Source: Cyclobacteriaceae bacterium
GTDB taxonomy: Bacteria > Bacteroidota > Bacteroidia > Cytophagales > Cyclobacteriaceae
Assembly: GCA_020436085.1 (NCBI GenBank)
Contig: JAGQYM010000003.1
Coordinates: 62,001 to 126,000 of the forward strand
Direction: 5' to 3'
DNA length: 64,000 nucleotides
In this document: positions 56,111-64,000 of the stretch, piece by piece
Position numbering within the stretch: position 1 is the stretch's first letter
How the letters are laid out: each line of letters begins with the position of its first letter
Notes under the pieces: generated by a model
The model's input: the letters and a program-made list of their open reading frames with translations, nothing else
What the model was told of the DNA's origin: nothing
The model's database searches: none
Program-made: the position numbers and the translations under genes

Positions 56111-56662
56111 TTAGTTTTTGTTTACAAAAGGCATCCCAAACGACTTCAGCAACTCATAGCTCTCCTCATCGGTTTGCGCAGTTGTCACGAATGTGATGTC
56201 CATCCCGTTGATCTTGGTCACCTTGTCAATAGAGATCTCAGGGAAAATGATTTGTTCTTTTACACCTAAGGTATAGTTACCACGGCCATCAAAGCCTTTG
56301 TCACTTACACCTTTGAAGTCACGTACACGAGGTAGTGCTACGTTCATCAGACGATCCATGAATTCAAACATTCTGTCTCCGCGAAGGGTAACTTTTACAC
56401 CGATAGGCATGTCTTCACGCAACTTGAAGTTTGAGATCGCCTTCTTGGAACGTGTCGCAACTGCCTTCTGGCCAGTGATTGACGAGATTTCCTCAAGACC
56501 GGTTTCAATCAACTTCTTGTCAGCCACAGCTGCTCCGATACCTTTGTTGATACAGATCTTCTGAATCTTAGGTACCTGCATTACAGACTGATACTGGAAT
56601 TTTTCCTTCAGTGAAGGAACGATTTCCTTTAAGTACTTTTCTTTTAATCTAGGCGTTGCCAT
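56111..56662 (-). CDS. rplE: Ribosomal protein L5
   Basis: A 183-residue L5: [19 protein letters not shown] and [27 protein letters not shown] (split in the family into two RNA-binding stretches). ATG 56662 overlaps the rplX stop by one base (TGATG). Confidence 0.97.
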   Translation of the reverse strand: MATPRLKEKYLKEIVPSLKEKFQYQSVMQVPKIQKICINKGIGAAVADKKLIETGLEEISSITGQKAVATRSKKAISNFKLREDMPIGVKVTLRGDRMFEFMDRLMNVALPRVRDFKGVSDKGFDGRGNYTLGVKEQIIFPEISIDKVTKINGMDITFVTTAQTDEESYELLKSFGMPFVNKN

Positions 56663-57003
56663 CACTTAATAAATTCTCCTGTTTTCTTAGAATACCTCTG
56701 AAGCTTACCCTTGTCGTCAAGTTTTCTACCTGTGCGGGTAGGCTTGCCATCTGCAGGGTTGATCAACATTAGATTGCTGATGTGAATCGCAGCTTCTGTT
56801 TTCTTAATGCCACCTTCTGGCTTCCCAGCCGAAGGTTTCTCGTGCTTGGTCACCATGTTAATTCCCTCCACAATTGCGCGGTTCTTCTCGGTGAACACTT
56901 CCAACACGATGCCTTCTTTTCCTTTATCGTTACCAGCCAATACAAGCACTTTGTCTCCTTTGCGGATGTGCAACTTGGGCTGTTTGTTAAATCTTCTTTC
57001 CAT
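56662..57003 (-). CDS. rplX: Ribosomal protein L24
   Basis: A 113-residue L24 with the KOW motif [24 protein letters not shown] 57003 ([10 protein letters not shown]) is chosen; a start at 57036 adds 11 residues and runs into rplN. It assists 23S rRNA folding. Confidence 0.96.
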   Translation of the reverse strand: MERRFNKQPKLHIRKGDKVLVLAGNDKGKEGIVLEVFTEKNRAIVEGINMVTKHEKPSAGKPEGGIKKTEAAIHISNLMLINPADGKPTRTGRKLDDKGKLQRYSKKTGEFIK

Positions 57004-57007
57004 AATC

Positions 57008-57376
57008 TTATAGTACTTCAGGGGCCAGTGATACAATCTTCATAAACTGCTTTTCCCTAAGCTCACGCGCTACTGGTCCGAAAATACGGGTGCCTCTAGG
57101 CTCGTTTTGCGCGTTTAGCAGCACAGCTGCATTCTCTTCAAAGCGGATGTATGATCCGTCTTTTCTGCGAATTTCCTTTTTGGTCCTTACCACCACGGCT
57201 TTGGAAACTGTTCCTTTCTTCACCTGGCTTGAAGGAAGCGCTGACTTCACGGTAACCACGATAGTGTCACCTACAGAAGCATAGCGTCTCTTTGTTCCAC
57301 CTAAAACATGCACACAGAGAACCTCTTTAGCTCCGCTGTTGTCGGCCACTTTTAGTCTTGATTCGGTCTGTATCAT
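57008..57376 (-). CDS. rplN: Ribosomal protein L14
   Basis: A 122-residue L14 ([35 protein letters not shown]). Standard length, 1 base from rpsQ. Confidence 0.98.
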   Translation of the reverse strand: MIQTESRLKVADNSGAKEVLCVHVLGGTKRRYASVGDTIVVTVKSALPSSQVKKGTVSKAVVVRTKKEIRRKDGSYIRFEENAAVLLNAQNEPRGTRIFGPVARELREKQFMKIVSLAPEVL

Positions 57377-57377
57377 G

Positions 57378-57632
57378 TTATTTAGCTTTTTCTAGTATTT
57401 CAACTAATCTCCACCTCTTGTTTTTGCTCAAAGGGCGTGTCTCAGCAATTCTCACAGTGTCACCAATCCCGGCTTCGTTCTTCTCATCATGTGCCATCAA
57501 CTTGGTAGTCTTCTGCATGAACTTGCCATAGATCGGGTGCTTCACCTTACGGTTAACCGCAATCGTGATTGACTTCGTCATCTTGTTGCTGGTTACTACA
57601 CCGACTTTTTCTTTTCTAATGTTCCTCTCCAT
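57378..57632 (-). CDS. rpsQ: Ribosomal protein S17
   Basis: An 84-residue S17 of the OB-fold type: [20 protein letters not shown] and [18 protein letters not shown]. Between rpmC and rplN. Confidence 0.97.
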   Translation of the reverse strand: MERNIRKEKVGVVTSNKMTKSITIAVNRKVKHPIYGKFMQKTTKLMAHDEKNEAGIGDTVRIAETRPLSKNKRWRLVEILEKAK

Positions 57633-57638
57633 TGGGAA

Positions 57639-57833
57639 TTACTTTTGAAGTTCTTTGGCCCTTAATTCTGTCTTTAGGCGAGCGATCATTTTTTTGCTCT
57701 CTCTGATTTTCATCGGGTTTTCAATCGCAGAAATCTGGTGTGCAAACTTCAATTTGCGCAGACCTTCAGTCTCGCTCCCGATCTTCTCCCTCAATTCTTC
57801 TACACTATATGCTTTAATCTCTGAATTCTTCAT
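57639..57833 (-). CDS. rpmC: Ribosomal protein L29
   Basis: A 64-residue L29: helical hairpin with LRKLKFAHQISAIENPMKIR. It overlaps nothing and lies between rplP and rpsQ. Confidence 0.96.
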   Translation of the reverse strand: MKNSEIKAYSVEELREKIGSETEGLRKLKFAHQISAIENPMKIRESKKMIARLKTELRAKELQK

Positions 57834-57837
57834 CGCC

Positions 57838-58272
57838 TTACTTGGTTACAGCAGTCTCAACATAATCTCTACGTACAGTAAACTTGGTCTTGATCGGCAG
57901 TTTACCATCTGCAAGACGCAACGCTTCTTTTGCAGTAGCCATGTCAACTCCACCAGCCTCGAATAGGATCGTACCGGGCTTAATTACTGCTACCCAATAT
58001 TCAGGAGCTCCCTTACCCTTACCCATACGCACTTCGGCAGGCTTCTTTGTTACTGGCTTGTCAGGGAAAATTCTGATCCACACCTGACCTTCACGCTTCA
58101 TTGCGCGGGTTACTGCGATCCTGGCAGCTTCCAGCTGGCGGGCAGTAATCCATCCTCCCTCAAGAGCTTTCAATCCGAATGAGCCAAAGGAAATGGAGTG
58201 GCCACGAGTGGCTAGTCCTTTCACTCTTCCTTTGTGCATTTTTCTAAACTTGGTGCGTTTAGGCTGTAACAT
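57838..58272 (-). CDS. rplP: Ribosomal protein L16
   Basis: A 144-residue L16 ([39 protein letters not shown]). A few residues longer than in Escherichia coli at the C terminus. Confidence 0.97.
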   Translation of the reverse strand: MLQPKRTKFRKMHKGRVKGLATRGHSISFGSFGLKALEGGWITARQLEAARIAVTRAMKREGQVWIRIFPDKPVTKKPAEVRMGKGKGAPEYWVAVIKPGTILFEAGGVDMATAKEALRLADGKLPIKTKFTVRRDYVETAVTK

Positions 58273-58301
58273 GTTCGCTACTTATTAAATCGTTCGTTCC
58301 T

Positions 58302-59072
58302 TTATTTTTTTCTTCTTCTGTCTCCGCCACGCTCGCCTGCCTCGCCTCGGCCACGGCCACCTGGACGTCTGCGCTCTGAAGGTCCGCCTACTTTAGCTTC
58401 GCCTGGTGCATTGCTCACCATCCCCACATTAGGAGACAGATCACGCTTTCCGAAAATCTCACCTTTGAAGACCCAAACTTTAATTCCAATCTTTCCATAG
58501 ATTGTCTGAGCTTCAGATACTGCGTAGTCGATATCTGCACGAAGTGTGTGCAAAGGAATCCTTCCTTCTTTGTATTGTTCTGTACGCGCCATTTCAGCAC
58601 CACCCAATCTTCCTGACAACTTCACTTTGATACCTTCTGAACCAACACGCATCGCTGAGGCAATCGCCTGCTTCATCGCTCTACGGAAAGCAATCCTGGC
58701 TTCCAATTGCTGAGCAATAGATTCTCCAACCAGCTTCGCATCCAGTTCAGGACGCTTTATTTCAAAAATGTTGATCTGAACATCTTTGTTCGTCAACTTT
58801 TTCAATTCTTCCTTGATCTTGTCAACTTCGGTACCGCCTTTTCCAATCACAACACCTGGGCGAGCTGTATGGATGGTAAGTGTGATGCGCTTCAACGTGC
58901 GCTCGATCACCACTTTGGAGATACCTCCTTTAGGAATACGGGCATTCACATACTTGCGGATTTTCTGGTCCTCTACCAGCTTGTCAGAAAACGTGTTTCC
59001 TCCAAACCAGCTAGAATCCCATCCGCGGATAATTCCAAGTCTTAGTCCTACCGGGTTAACTTTTTGTCCCAT
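58302..59072 (-). CDS. rpsC: Ribosomal protein S3
   Basis: A 256-residue S3 with KH domain ([17 protein letters not shown]) and a basic C-terminal tail rich in G and R ([23 protein letters not shown] in two parts). It starts in overlap with the rplV stop. Confidence 0.97.
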   Translation of the reverse strand: MGQKVNPVGLRLGIIRGWDSSWFGGNTFSDKLVEDQKIRKYVNARIPKGGISKVVIERTLKRITLTIHTARPGVVIGKGGTEVDKIKEELKKLTNKDVQINIFEIKRPELDAKLVGESIAQQLEARIAFRRAMKQAIASAMRVGSEGIKVKLSGRLGGAEMARTEQYKEGRIPLHTLRADIDYAVSEAQTIYGKIGIKVWVFKGEIFGKRDLSPNVGMVSNAPGEAKVGGPSERRRPGGRGRGEAGERGGDRRRKK

Positions 59073-59557
59073 TATTCCTTCGTTTCTTTTTCAGTTGCCT
59101 TCTCTTTCTTTCCTGAAGCCTTTTCAGCTTGAGGCGCCATGCTGTCCACTACAAGCGTAACATGGTTTGATCTTTTACGGATACGGTGAGCCCTTCCCTG
59201 AGGAGCTGGTCTCAATCTTTTCAAGATTCTACCGCCATCCACAAAAATTTCTTTGATGAACAGATCTGCTTCTTCCAACTTCTTGTCGCTATTCTTGATC
59301 TCCCAGTTGCTAACAGCAGACAACAACAATTTCTCCAAACGAGCTGCAGGATACTTTGACTCATATTTCAAAAGGCTTAACGCTTTGCTTACGCGCTGAC
59401 CTCTGATCATATCCGCCACCAGCCTCATTTTCCTTGGAGAGGTTGGTACGTCTTTCAAGTAAGCTGTAGCCGGTCCCGACTTGGCAGCTTCTTTGATCGC
59501 CTCCAACTTGGCTCTCTTTGCGACCGATCTTTTTGTCTTTTTAACTGTCTCTTCCAT
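59072..59557 (-). CDS. rplV: Ribosomal protein L22
   Basis: A 161-residue L22. The core ([36 protein letters not shown]) is normal; an N-terminal 25-residue lysine-rich stretch and a C-terminal [17 protein letters not shown] tail make it longer than the 110-residue Escherichia coli form. Confidence 0.97.
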   Translation of the reverse strand: MEETVKKTKRSVAKRAKLEAIKEAAKSGPATAYLKDVPTSPRKMRLVADMIRGQRVSKALSLLKYESKYPAARLEKLLLSAVSNWEIKNSDKKLEEADLFIKEIFVDGGRILKRLRPAPQGRAHRIRKRSNHVTLVVDSMAPQAEKASGKKEKATEKETKE

Positions 59558-59576
59558 AACAGATCTCTATTGCTGC

Positions 59577-59852
59577 TTATGCAGCATCTTTTCTATTTCC
59601 TGAATGTCCTTTAAATACTCTTGTAGGAGAGAATTCACCCAGCTTATGGCCTACCATGTTTTCAGTTACATACACAGGAATAAACTTATTTCCGTTATGT
59701 ACCGCCAGGGTGTGACCAATCAACTCTGGTGTGATGGTTGATCTGCGAGACCATGTCTTGATCACAGACTTCTTACCGGATGTTTCCATCGCCTGTACTT
59801 TTTTCTGTAGTCTGGCGTCCAGGTAAGGACCTTTTTTAATCGATCTTCCCAT
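59577..59852 (-). CDS. rpsS: Ribosomal protein S19
   Basis: A 91-residue S19: [19 protein letters not shown] and [18 protein letters not shown]. One-base overlap with the rplB stop. Confidence 0.98.
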   Translation of the reverse strand: MGRSIKKGPYLDARLQKKVQAMETSGKKSVIKTWSRRSTITPELIGHTLAVHNGNKFIPVYVTENMVGHKLGEFSPTRVFKGHSGNRKDAA

Positions 59853-60676
59853 TATTTTTTCCTCCTTACAATGATTAGATTATCTGAATACTTCTTAGGG
59901 TGACGTGTCTTCTTGCCTTTAGCGATCAATCCCTTTCTAGATCTAGGATGACCTCCAGAAGCCCTACCTTCACCACCACCCATCGGGTGATCAACAGGGT
60001 TCATCGCTACACCACGGGTGCGAGGTCTTACGCCTCGCCAGCGGTTACGTCCTGCCTTACCCTGACTCTCGTTCATATGGTCAGGGTTTGACACTGCACC
60101 CACGGTTGCCATACATTTCACCAGCACGTTTCTCATCTCACCGCTAGGCATCTTCAAAGTAGCATAAGCACCTTCGCGCGCTACCAACTGCACAAACACT
60201 CCTGCGCTGCGAGCAATAGATGCTCCTTTACCGGGTTTGATCTCCACATTGTGAACGATAGTACCCAAAGGAATTTTTCCAAGAGGCAGCGCATTGCCAA
60301 CCTCTGGTGCTACTGACTCTCCTGACACGATGGTTTGGCCTACTTTCAGTCCTTGCGGAGCCAAAATGTAAGTCTTGAATCCATCGGCATAATATAATTT
60401 GGCTACACGCGCGGTACGAGTTGGATCGTACTCGATAGATTTTACAGTCGCAGGGACATCAAACTTGTTTCTTTTGAAGTCGATCTCACGAAGTTTTTGC
60501 TTGTGACCTCCACCGATGTAACGCATAGTAAGGCGGCCACCGCTATTTCTTCCACCTGTTTTCTTCAGAGTAGTAACCAATGATTTTTCCGGACGGCTCT
60601 CCGTGATATCATCAAAGCTAGGTGCAACACGGTGTCGCGTTCCTGCTGTCATTGGTTTAAGTTTCTTAATCGCCAT
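59852..60676 (-). CDS. rplB: Ribosomal protein L2
   Basis: A 274-residue L2 near the peptidyl transferase centre: [20 protein letters not shown], and the C-terminal [20 protein letters not shown] with the essential histidine. Confidence 0.98.
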   Translation of the reverse strand: MAIKKLKPMTAGTRHRVAPSFDDITESRPEKSLVTTLKKTGGRNSGGRLTMRYIGGGHKQKLREIDFKRNKFDVPATVKSIEYDPTRTARVAKLYYADGFKTYILAPQGLKVGQTIVSGESVAPEVGNALPLGKIPLGTIVHNVEIKPGKGASIARSAGVFVQLVAREGAYATLKMPSGEMRNVLVKCMATVGAVSNPDHMNESQGKAGRNRWRGVRPRTRGVAMNPVDHPMGGGEGRASGGHPRSRKGLIAKGKKTRHPKKYSDNLIIVRRKK

Positions 60677-60688
60677 CGCTATTCGTTA

Positions 60689-60976
60689 TTACACGTTGCT
60701 ATAAAAATCAATTACTTCGCCTTCAGCCACAGTTACGATGGCCTTCTTGTAGTTAGGCTTGCGGCCTGATACCACACCCGCTTTGGTGTAGCGGGTTTTG
60801 AACTTACCCATTACATTCATGGTGTTCACTTTCTCCACATTCACACCATAGGTTTTCTCCACGGCATTTTTGATCTCCACCTTGTTGGCATCGCCATCCA
60901 CGATGAAGCCGTATTTACCCTTTTCGTTAAGGGCAGATATTTTTTCAGTAACCAGGGGTCGTTTTAGAATGCTCAT
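60689..60976 (-). CDS. rplW: Ribosomal protein L23
   Basis: A 95-residue L23 at the exit tunnel: MSILKRPLVTEKISALNEKG and KVEIKNAVEKTYGVNVEKVN. Five bases from rplD. Confidence 0.97.
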   Translation of the reverse strand: MSILKRPLVTEKISALNEKGKYGFIVDGDANKVEIKNAVEKTYGVNVEKVNTMNVMGKFKTRYTKAGVVSGRKPNYKKAIVTVAEGEVIDFYSNV

Positions 60977-60980
60977 GGGA

Positions 60981-61613
60981 TTACTGCTTATTTAAAAGTT
61001 GGCTAATTTTTTCGATGCAGCTTTCGATGAGGATTACCTTGTCGGCATTCATTACATCGTAAGTGTTGATTTGCTCTGCTGTGATCACTTTGGTCCTCTG
61101 AACGTTGCGGCCGGAAAGAACTACGTTTTGCTTGTTCTCAGCCAACACCAAAAGTGTTTTTTTGTCTTGCACTGAAAGTGCGTTAAGAAGTGCCAGGTAT
61201 TGTTTTGTCTTTGGTGCTTCGAAGTCGAAATCTTCCAATACCGAGATAGAGTTGTCTTTCGCCTTATAAGCCAGGGCTGACTTACGTGCCAGATCTTTAA
61301 CCTTCTTGTTAAGCTTGAAAGAGTAGTCTCTAGGCGTAGGACCAAACACTCGTCCACCACCACGGAACAAAGGGTTCTTAATATTACCCGCACGAGCTCC
61401 ACCCGTTCCTTTTTGCTTCTTCAGCTTCTTGCTTGATCCTTTGATCTCAGCACGCTCTTTGGACTTGCTGGTGCCCTGACGCTGGTTGGCCAGAATGCTT
61501 TTCACATCCAAATAGATTGCATGGTCGTTGGGCTCAATTCCGAATACATCGGAAGAGAGGCTCACCTTGCGGCCGGTGTCTTCACCGCTATATTTTACAA
61601 CAGCTACGTCCAT
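60981..61613 (-). CDS. rplD: Ribosomal protein L4
   Basis: A 210-residue L4: [20 protein letters not shown] (tunnel loop) and [20 protein letters not shown]. In Escherichia coli L4 represses the S10 operon; here no such leader was recognised. One-base overlap with rplC. Confidence 0.97.
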   Translation of the reverse strand: MDVAVVKYSGEDTGRKVSLSSDVFGIEPNDHAIYLDVKSILANQRQGTSKSKERAEIKGSSKKLKKQKGTGGARAGNIKNPLFRGGGRVFGPTPRDYSFKLNKKVKDLARKSALAYKAKDNSISVLEDFDFEAPKTKQYLALLNALSVQDKKTLLVLAENKQNVVLSGRNVQRTKVITAEQINTYDVMNADKVILIESCIEKISQLLNKQ

Positions 61614-62245
61614 TACTTTTCAAGTATAATAGTTGAGTTCTTCGCGCCTGGAACCGGTCCACTTACAAGGATCAAGTTCTGCTCAGGCATAATTTTCACC
61701 ACTCTCAGGTTCAACACTTTCACGCGCTCGCCACCTGTCTGTCCGGCAAGCTTCTTCCCTTTGATTACGCGCGAAGCAAAAGAGGCATTACCCATTGAAC
61801 CGGGAGCTCTAAGCCTGTTGTGCTGACCGTGGGTCTGTCCACCTACTCCGGAGAAACCATGTCTCTTCACAACACCCTGAAATCCGCGACCCTTTGATGT
61901 TCCGATCGCATCCAACCAGTCTCCCTCGTTAAAGATGTCCTGCACTTTTATTTCCTTACCCAGCTCAATCATGCCATCGAATTCAGCTCTGAAATCTCTG
62001 AACTCAGCCGTGAAACGTTTGGGTGTGGTATTTGCCTTCTTGAAATGCCCGATCATAGCCTTGGTAGAGTGCTTCTCTTTGCGCTCGCCATAAGCCAACT
62101 GCACCGCCCTGTAACCATCCGATTCCACGTTCTTCACCTGCGTTACAACACAGGGACCCGCCTCAATCACGGTCACCGCTATGTTCTGGCCGTCCTGACC
62201 ATATACATTGGTCATACCGACCTTTTTTCCAATTATTCCAGGCAT
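61613..62245 (-). CDS. rplC: Ribosomal protein L3
   Basis: A 210-residue L3 ([40 protein letters not shown]). First gene of the supercluster on this segment. No rpsJ lies upstream; the next gene is the divergent FecCD permease. Its promoter and leader are at 62278-62339. Confidence 0.98.
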   Translation of the reverse strand: MPGIIGKKVGMTNVYGQDGQNIAVTVIEAGPCVVTQVKNVESDGYRAVQLAYGERKEKHSTKAMIGHFKKANTTPKRFTAEFRDFRAEFDGMIELGKEIKVQDIFNEGDWLDAIGTSKGRGFQGVVKRHGFSGVGGQTHGQHNRLRAPGSMGNASFASRVIKGKKLAGQTGGERVKVLNLRVVKIMPEQNLILVSGPVPGAKNSTIILEK

Positions 62246-62277
62246 TGTTAAAACCTATTTTGTCTGTTTCTGACTCG

Positions 62278-62301
62278 TTTTGCGGGTTTCTCCACGCAAA
62301 A
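62278..62301 (-). other. Leader hairpin of the rplC operon
   Basis: TTTTGCG (62278-62284) pairs with CGCAAAA (62295-62301) across a 10-base loop. It lies in the 5' leader, about 8 bases after the -7 box, and precedes the rplC ATG by 32 bases. No named regulator is evident. Confidence 0.5.
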
Positions 62302-62308
62302 AGGACTG

Positions 62309-62339
62309 CAAAGATATGAACTATAAAGTAGTTACCAAA
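62309..62339 (-). promoter_or_regulatory. Bacteroidota-type promoter of the S10-spc-alpha operon
   Basis: On the minus strand TTTG (62339-62336), 19 bases, TATCTTTG (62316-62309): exact match to TTTG-N19-TAnnTTTG. The leader is about 60 bases. The same two boxes with the same spacing occur ahead of rpsH. Confidence 0.85.
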
Positions 62340-62471
62340 TGGGGGTTTCAAAATTTTGGTAACGGACCAAAATCGGCCTTTTTTACACTTTTTAAGCCGT
62401 AATTTGACCACCCGATCAAGCCCAAACTGCCGATGATTTTGTACTTCTTTTTGGCTCTGTTGAAAGCCCTC

Positions 62472-62497
62472 TTCAAGCAAGCCTGGAAATGCTTGAA
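62472..62497 (+). promoter_or_regulatory. Inverted repeat ahead of the FecCD gene
   Basis: TTCAAGCA (62472-62479) and TGCTTGAA (62490-62497) form a perfect 8-base inverted repeat with a 10-base spacer, 10 bases before the ATG at 62508 and 28 before that at 62526. It may be an operator or a translation-control hairpin. I saw no B12-box, so a cobalamin riboswitch is not supported. Confidence 0.45.
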
Positions 62498-62507
62498 ATT
62501 TGCCTGA

Positions 62508-63533
62508 ATGATGGAGCCTAAGAACATGTCCCTTAAGCTACTTTTCCTCCTGGGACTGCTTTGCATTCTGTTTTTGATCAACATATCTACAGGAAGTGTC
62601 TACATCCCGCTCTCTGACCTGGCAAAGTCCCTGTTTACTCCTGATAACGCTCCGGAGATGTTTTCCAGCATTCTGTGGAAACTTAGGCTTCCCAAAGCCC
62701 TGACGGGTTTGACCACTGGTGCAGCCCTTGCCATTGCCGGACTGCTTATGCAGACCCTTTTCCGCAATCCCCTTGCCGGACCTGACGTGCTGGGACTTAG
62801 CTCGGGTGCCAGCCTGGCGGTGGCCTTCGTGCTGCTCCTTGGCACCAGTGGATCTGACTACCTCCCAGGATTCAGTGCCTGGAGCCTGGCAATAGCCGCT
62901 TCAGTGGGAAGTGGGTTGATCTTCCTCTTGATTCTAGGTGCCGCCAAAAAGATTAAGGACAATACTTCCCTTTTGATTGTCGGACTGATGGTAGCGGCAG
63001 CTTCAGGATCGCTGGTTAGCGTATTGCAATACCTAAGTACCGCCCAGGATCTGCAGGCCTTCGTGATGTGGACATTGGGAAGCATCGGGGGAACCAATTG
63101 GAATGAGGTGTTGGTAATCACCATCATTTTGGTGGTGGGAATCATCATATCCATATCATTAACGAAGACCCTGAACACCTGGCTACTGGGAGATAACTAT
63201 GCGATTAGCCTGGGCATAAACCTGAAAAAAGCGAGGATAACGATGGTGTTAGTTAGCAGTATTCTAGTGGGAGGTGTAACCGCTTTTTGTGGGCCCATCG
63301 CTTTCGTGGGTTTGGCAGTACCGCATCTTGTAAGACTACTAGTGCCTACTACAAACCATAAGATTTTGTTGCCCATGGTAATGATTGGGGGCGCATCTTT
63401 AATGCTACTCTGCGATATCTTGACCCAGCTTCCTGGCTCTTCAAAAATATTGCCCCTTAATGCGATTACTTCCATCATCGGGGCACCGGTGGTTATTTGG
63501 GTTGTTTTAAAAAGCAGAGGAATCCGGATGTGA
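62508..63533 (+). CDS. FecCD-type ABC transporter permease
   Basis: A 341-residue inner-membrane permease of the FecCD/BtuC family, for siderophore-iron or cobalamin. ATG 62508 (or 62526) starts a first helix LLFLLGLLCILFLI; the family stretch LMQTLFRNPLAGPDVLGLSSGAS and CGPIAFVGLAVPHLVRL are clear, with about ten helices. It overlaps the ATPase gene by one base (TGATG). The substrate is not determined. Confidence 0.95.
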   Translation: MMEPKNMSLKLLFLLGLLCILFLINISTGSVYIPLSDLAKSLFTPDNAPEMFSSILWKLRLPKALTGLTTGAALAIAGLLMQTLFRNPLAGPDVLGLSSGASLAVAFVLLLGTSGSDYLPGFSAWSLAIAASVGSGLIFLLILGAAKKIKDNTSLLIVGLMVAAASGSLVSVLQYLSTAQDLQAFVMWTLGSIGGTNWNEVLVITIILVVGIIISISLTKTLNTWLLGDNYAISLGINLKKARITMVLVSSILVGGVTAFCGPIAFVGLAVPHLVRLLVPTTNHKILLPMVMIGGASLMLLCDILTQLPGSSKILPLNAITSIIGAPVVIWVVLKSRGIRM

Positions 63534-64000
63534 TGGAAGACACCAAAACTTTATCGACCGCCAACCTCACTATCGGATATCCTCCAGACAAGGTTCTGTT
63601 TACGGATATGAACCTTCACCTTCCTCAAGGTAAGCTGGTCTGTTTCATGGGTCCTAATGGCATCGGGAAAAGTACTTTGATAAGGACGTTGGCCGGAATT
63701 CAACAACCATTATCAGGAACGATTGAAGGGCTCGGGAGTAAAAACATTGCCGTAGTACTCACTGACAAAATTAATGCGGGGGCGATGACCGTTGAAGACC
63801 TGTTGACATTTGGCCGGTATCCGTATCTCAACTGGACGATCACTCTCAGTGAATCCGATCGAGAAAAAGTGAAAGAAGCTATTAGCAATGTGCAAATCGA
63901 GTACCTGTTGGGAAGGCCAGTCCACGAATTAAGTGATGGTCAGGTACAGATGGTAATGATCGCGCGAGCACTGGCACAGGATACACCTGTGATGCTACTT
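63533..64000 (+). CDS. ABC transporter ATP-binding protein (3' partial)
   Basis: The first 156 codons of the ATPase that pairs with the FecCD permease. Walker A is GPNGIGKST; the signature is LSDGQ (family LSGGQ with D for G). The gene leaves the window before Walker B. FecE/BtuD-type importer subunit, in an operon by the one-base overlap. Confidence 0.93.
   Translation, partial: MEDTKTLSTANLTIGYPPDKVLFTDMNLHLPQGKLVCFMGPNGIGKSTLIRTLAGIQQPLSGTIEGLGSKNIAVVLTDKINAGAMTVEDLLTFGRYPYLNWTITLSESDREKVKEAISNVQIEYLLGRPVHELSDGQVQMVMIARALAQDTPVMLL

Noticed and set aside
62246..62507. Cobalamin riboswitch ahead of the FecCD gene
   Set aside because: No B12-box-like GCCACTG and not enough conserved helices in the 262-base gap; only a simple inverted repeat is present.

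Overview
The window is a stretch of bacterial chromosome from the phylum Bacteroidota, most likely order Cytophagales. This is inferred from the family content (DUF4252 proteins, DUF4139 protein, Bacteroidota-type LptD, DUF2007, PD40/OmpA fusion, fused DAHP synthase-chorismate mutase) and from promoters of the Bacteroidota type (TTTG, 19-21 bases, TAnnTTTG). Genes are dense and short overlaps are common. No gap between genes exceeds 300 bases; the largest are 38552-38829, 62246-62507, 34074-34267 and 33240-33427, each described below. I found no tRNA, rRNA, CRISPR array, transposase or phage gene.

Region 1 (1-13 kb) is mixed housekeeping and envelope genes: a cut SDR gene, a serine hydrolase, a CDF-like membrane protein, an ABC exporter pair, an ECF sigma factor with a membrane partner and two DUF4252 proteins, an OmpA-family protein, a pentameric ligand-gated ion channel homologue, dtd, and a single-cysteine IscA-like protein. 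Region 2 (12.6-31.6 kb) is metabolism and envelope: folB, a DivIVA-like protein, a WD40 protein, a 4'-phosphopantetheinyl transferase gene broken by an in-frame TAG, an acyl-CoA carboxylase beta subunit, MlaD and amidase, LptD, lysS, proline dehydrogenase, and a shikimate cluster (DAHP synthase-chorismate mutase, aroB, aroA).

Region 3 (31.7-39 kb) holds a second acyl-CoA carboxylase beta subunit and then a compact signalling and stress locus: a coiled-coil lipoprotein, CsbD, a CHASE3-PAS histidine kinase, an outer-membrane barrel protein, an NtrC-type sigma-54 activator, a lone receiver protein and a 50-residue membrane protein. Several genes here carry upstream elements resembling sigma-54 -24/-12 sites, and a near-perfect 18-base palindrome lies between the kinase and barrel genes. 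These suggest a sigma-54 stress regulon, but the -12 halves are imperfect.

Region 4 (39-47.6 kb) has Ppx/GppA, a DUF4139 protein, an Ldh-family dehydrogenase, an FtsB/DivIC-like protein, small membrane paralogues, eno and carA. Region 5 (47.7-62.3 kb) is the S10-spc-alpha ribosomal supercluster, all on the minus strand, from rplC to rplQ with secY, map, infA and rpoA. It starts at rplC without rpsJ, has a perfect Bacteroidota-type promoter ahead of rplC, a second with the same spacing between rpsN and rpsH, and a strong terminator after rplQ. Divergent from it, at the right edge, is a FecCD-type metal-chelate importer whose ATPase gene runs off the window.
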